This document shows, piece after piece, positions 23,696 to 25,693 of a DNA stretch of 25,693 bases; within the stretch, counting starts at the first letter, position 1, and each line of letters opens with the position of its first letter. Below the pieces are notes generated by a model. The model was not told the origin of the DNA and did not search any database. It was given only the letters and a program-made list of their open reading frames with translations. Source of the stretch: JBFWWW01 sp050245975. Its GTDB lineage: Bacteria; Pseudomonadota; Alphaproteobacteria; Rhizobiales; Hyphomicrobiaceae. A program made the translations under genes and the position numbers. The stretch lies in contig JBFWWW010000033.1 in the NCBI GenBank assembly GCA_050245975.1, positions 1-25,693 of the forward strand, given 5' to 3'.

Positions 23696-25255
23696 CTAGG
23701 CGACCGGAACAGCGATGTAGCGATCAACCTGATCGTGCTTGACGAGGACGAGAGCACTCTTGCGGCCGGCTGCTTTCGCCGACGCGAGGGCCGCCGACAG
23801 ATCGCGCGGCGCCGATACCACCTTGTCTCCCGCCTTGACGATCACATCGCCGGGCTGGAAACCGAGCTCCGCGCCACGGCCGTTGGGATCGACGCGCACG
23901 ACCGCGACGCCGCGATTGCCCGCACCGTCGACATCTTTGGCCGGGGCGACGACGAGGCCGAGCGGGGCCACGTTGTCGTTGCCGGTTCCCGCATCGGCCT
24001 TCTGCATCGCCTTGTCCTGCAGCTTGCCGAGCGTAAGGTTGACCGTGTGCTCGCCGCCGTCGCGATAGACAGTGACGGCGACGTCCTTGTCGGGTCCGAG
24101 CGCGGCGATCTTCCGCGCCAGGTCGCGCGCATCCTTGATGTCGGTGTCACCGACGCGGACAACGACATCGCCTGACTTCAATCCGGCCTTGGCCGCCGGT
24201 CCGCCGGCCTGCGGCTCGGCGATGAGCGCGCCCGATGCCTTCTTGAGACCGAGACTGTCGGCGATTTCCGGCGTCACGGTCTGGATCTGCACGCCGAGCC
24301 AGCCGCGCGTGACCGAGCCGTGCTCCTGGAGCTGCGGGATGACGGCCGCAACCGTCGAGGCCGGAATGTCGAAGGCGATGCCCACAGAACCGCCGGACGG
24401 CGAGTAGATGGCCGTATTGACGCCCACCACCTCGCCCTTGAGGTTGAAGGTCGGGCCGCCGGAGTTGCCGCGATTCACGGGCGCGTCGATCTGCAGATAG
24501 TCGTCGTAGGGACCCGAGCCGATGTCGCGGCCCTGTGCCGAGACGATGCCCGCGGTCACGGTTCCGCCGAGACCGAAGGGATTGCCCATGGCCACAACCC
24601 ACTCGCCGATTTTCGGCGTCTGCCTAGCGAGCTTCACATAGGGGAAGTTGTCGCGACCACTGACCTTGAGCAGCGCGAGGTCGGATCGCTTGTCGGCACC
24701 CACAACCTTGGCGGACAGGATATCGCCGTTGTCGAGCACGACATTCACCTCGACCGCGTTGTTGACGACGTGGTTGTTGGTGACGATGTAACCATCAGGA
24801 CTGACGAAGAAGCCGGAGCCTTGCGCCTGCATCATCCGATGCGGCTGCGCGCCGCGCGGGGCGAGCTGCGGGCCCTCGCCGTTCTGGTCGCCGAAGTTGC
24901 GGAAGAATTTCTCGAACGGCGTGCCCTCGAACGGGTTGGGACCATCGAACGCCTGGCTCGCGCCCATGTCCGACTTCACGCGGATCGACACCACCGCCGG
25001 CTTGACGGCCGCGGCGAGATCGGAGAATCCCGGGACATTGACCGGGGATGCCGGCACTCGAGCAGCCTGCTCGGTGCCCGGTGCAAACAGCGTCGGACCG
25101 GATGCGGCCTCCGCCTGATAGATACCGGCTGCGCCGGCAATCATGGCCCCAACCGCAATGCCGGCAAGCATCCGCGAACGGAACCGTGACAGGGTCGGAC
25201 CTCGCGCCGTAACAGATTCGGTCTCGGCTGTGGGATTGGCTTTTGAGTCGCTCAT
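23696..25255 (-). CDS. DegP/HtrA-like periplasmic serine endoprotease (Do family)
   Basis: A 519-residue envelope protease/chaperone. An N-terminal hydrophobic segment (29-50, ML-AGIAVGAMIAGAAGIYQAEA) serves as signal or anchor. The trypsin-like domain has the full triad: H162 in VTNNHVV, D192 in KRSDLALLKV and S265 in GNSGGP. Two PDZ domains follow, at about 318-410 (GWLGVQIQTVTPEIADSLGL) and about 435-519. A Gly/Gln-rich loop (about 120-146) resembles the LA loop. Start ATG 25255 is fixed by a near-perfect ribosome site. Length and layout are typical of alphaproteobacterial Do proteases. Probably envelope-stress regulated, although no clear sigma-E or sigma-32 element was identified. Confidence 0.94.
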   Translation of the reverse strand: MSDSKANPTAETESVTARGPTLSRFRSRMLAGIAVGAMIAGAAGIYQAEAASGPTLFAPGTEQAARVPASPVNVPGFSDLAAAVKPAVVSIRVKSDMGASQAFDGPNPFEGTPFEKFFRNFGDQNGEGPQLAPRGAQPHRMMQAQGSGFFVSPDGYIVTNNHVVNNAVEVNVVLDNGDILSAKVVGADKRSDLALLKVSGRDNFPYVKLARQTPKIGEWVVAMGNPFGLGGTVTAGIVSAQGRDIGSGPYDDYLQIDAPVNRGNSGGPTFNLKGEVVGVNTAIYSPSGGSVGIAFDIPASTVAAVIPQLQEHGSVTRGWLGVQIQTVTPEIADSLGLKKASGALIAEPQAGGPAAKAGLKSGDVVVRVGDTDIKDARDLARKIAALGPDKDVAVTVYRDGGEHTVNLTLGKLQDKAMQKADAGTGNDNVAPLGLVVAPAKDVDGAGNRGVAVVRVDPNGRGAELGFQPGDVIVKAGDKVVSAPRDLSAALASAKAAGRKSALVLVKHDQVDRYIAVPVA

Positions 25256-25259
25256 GTGG

Positions 25260-25268
25260 ACCTCCTTT
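25260..25268 (-). promoter_or_regulatory. strong ribosome binding site of the Do protease gene
   Basis: AAAGGAGGT on the minus strand ends 4 bases before the ATG at 25255. This decides the start against an in-frame upstream ATG at 25339. Confidence 0.85.
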
Positions 25269-25477
25269 GCTGTTGTCGGAGGCGATGGGAGGTCACCGCT
25301 CCGCGTCGTCTCGTAGTTGCAATATGGAGACGCGCACATGGCCGGAGCATTGCCAGCGGCCTACAATTTGGTAATGCGTTGTGACAGGCGTGCCTGGGAG
25401 AGATCCGGTCGGACGGCGCTTCAATTGCGGCCCGCTTCGTGACAGCATGTCGCCCTGTCCGCCAACCGAGGTCCCTC

Positions 25478-25693
25478 GTGCCCAGCCGCAACCCGAAACC
25501 GAAAGAAACACCCGACATGCTGACCGGCGGCATGGCCATCGTCGAGGGGCTCATCGCCAACGGCGTCGACGCCGTCTTCGGATTGCCGGGCGCGCAGCTC
25601 TATCCCCTCTTCGACGCGCTCCAGCAGCGCCGCGGACGCATCCGCACGTACGGGGCCCGCCACGAGCAGGCCTGCGGCTCCCTGGCATTCGGC
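25478..25693 (+). CDS. thiamine-diphosphate-binding enzyme, acetolactate synthase family (5' part, cut by window end)
   Basis: The first 72 codons of a gene running off the right edge. After a short polar lead (PSRNPKPKETPD) the product reads TGGMAIVEGLIANGVDAVFGLPG, then YPLFDAL, then TYGARHEQACGSLA. This is the N-terminal ThDP-binding domain of the acetolactate synthase/benzoylformate decarboxylase superfamily; the Glu in RHEQ is the cofactor-activating residue. The GTG at 25478, with CGAGGT 5 bases upstream, is favoured; ATG 25517 in the same frame is possible. The exact enzyme cannot be told from this fragment. It is divergent from the protease gene across a 222-bp region. Confidence 0.85.
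   Translation, partial: MPSRNPKPKETPDMLTGGMAIVEGLIANGVDAVFGLPGAQLYPLFDALQQRRGRIRTYGARHEQACGSLAFG

Noticed and set aside
25256..25477. Heat-shock (sigma-32) or sigma-E promoter for the protease gene
   Set aside because: A CTCCATATTG element on the minus strand resembles a sigma-32 -10, but no CTTG-type -35 at proper spacing was found.

Overview
The window is GC-rich, densely packed chromosomal DNA. It most likely comes from an alphaproteobacterium of the Hyphomicrobiales (Rhizobiales) type. I infer this from the protein styles seen: paired LIV-type ABC operons, a DUF1800/DUF1501 pair, a CsoR-CopA pair, a DegP-like protease and a homodimeric E1-like enzyme. No rRNA, tRNA, insertion sequence, prophage or CRISPR array was seen.

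Layout. (1) 1-4747: after a doubtful plus-strand fragment at the left edge come four minus-strand genes, read right to left: DUF1800 protein, DUF1501 protein with a Tat signal, acyl-CoA dehydrogenase, inorganic pyrophosphatase. (2) 5009-9722: a complete branched-chain amino acid/amide-type (LIV) ABC transporter in the order livG-livF-binding protein-livH-livM, divergent from the DUF1800 gene. A dyad at 4900-4916 lies in the shared promoter region, and a strong hairpin follows the binding-protein gene. (3) 9769-10032: a small minus-strand gene of unknown function, then a 333-bp control region. (4) 10366-17852: a second LIV-type operon with a different architecture (Tat-exported binding protein, fused LivH-LivM permease, LivG, LivF). 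It continues with overlapping or near-overlapping junctions into an FAD/NAD(P) oxidoreductase and two carboxymuconolactone-decarboxylase/AhpD-fold proteins. This is the most interesting cassette: it looks like uptake plus oxidation of one unknown substrate.

(5) 17865-20597: copper response, csoR divergent from a P1B copper ATPase, with two CsoR-type palindromes and overlapping promoters between them. (6) 20600-23629: a homodimeric pyruvate-dehydrogenase-E1/transketolase-like enzyme divergent from an Lrp/AsnC regulator, resembling the MdeB/MdeR arrangement. (7) 23653-25255: a terminator hairpin and a DegP/HtrA-like periplasmic serine protease. (8) 25478-end: the start of a thiamine-diphosphate enzyme of the acetolactate synthase family, cut by the window edge.

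An assembly problem affects one gene. A run of 100 Ns (15665-15764) is flanked by two identical 127-bp copies of the same sequence. Removing the Ns and one copy restores a single 503-residue reading frame, so the oxidoreductase gene is almost certainly intact and the apparent break is a scaffolding artefact.
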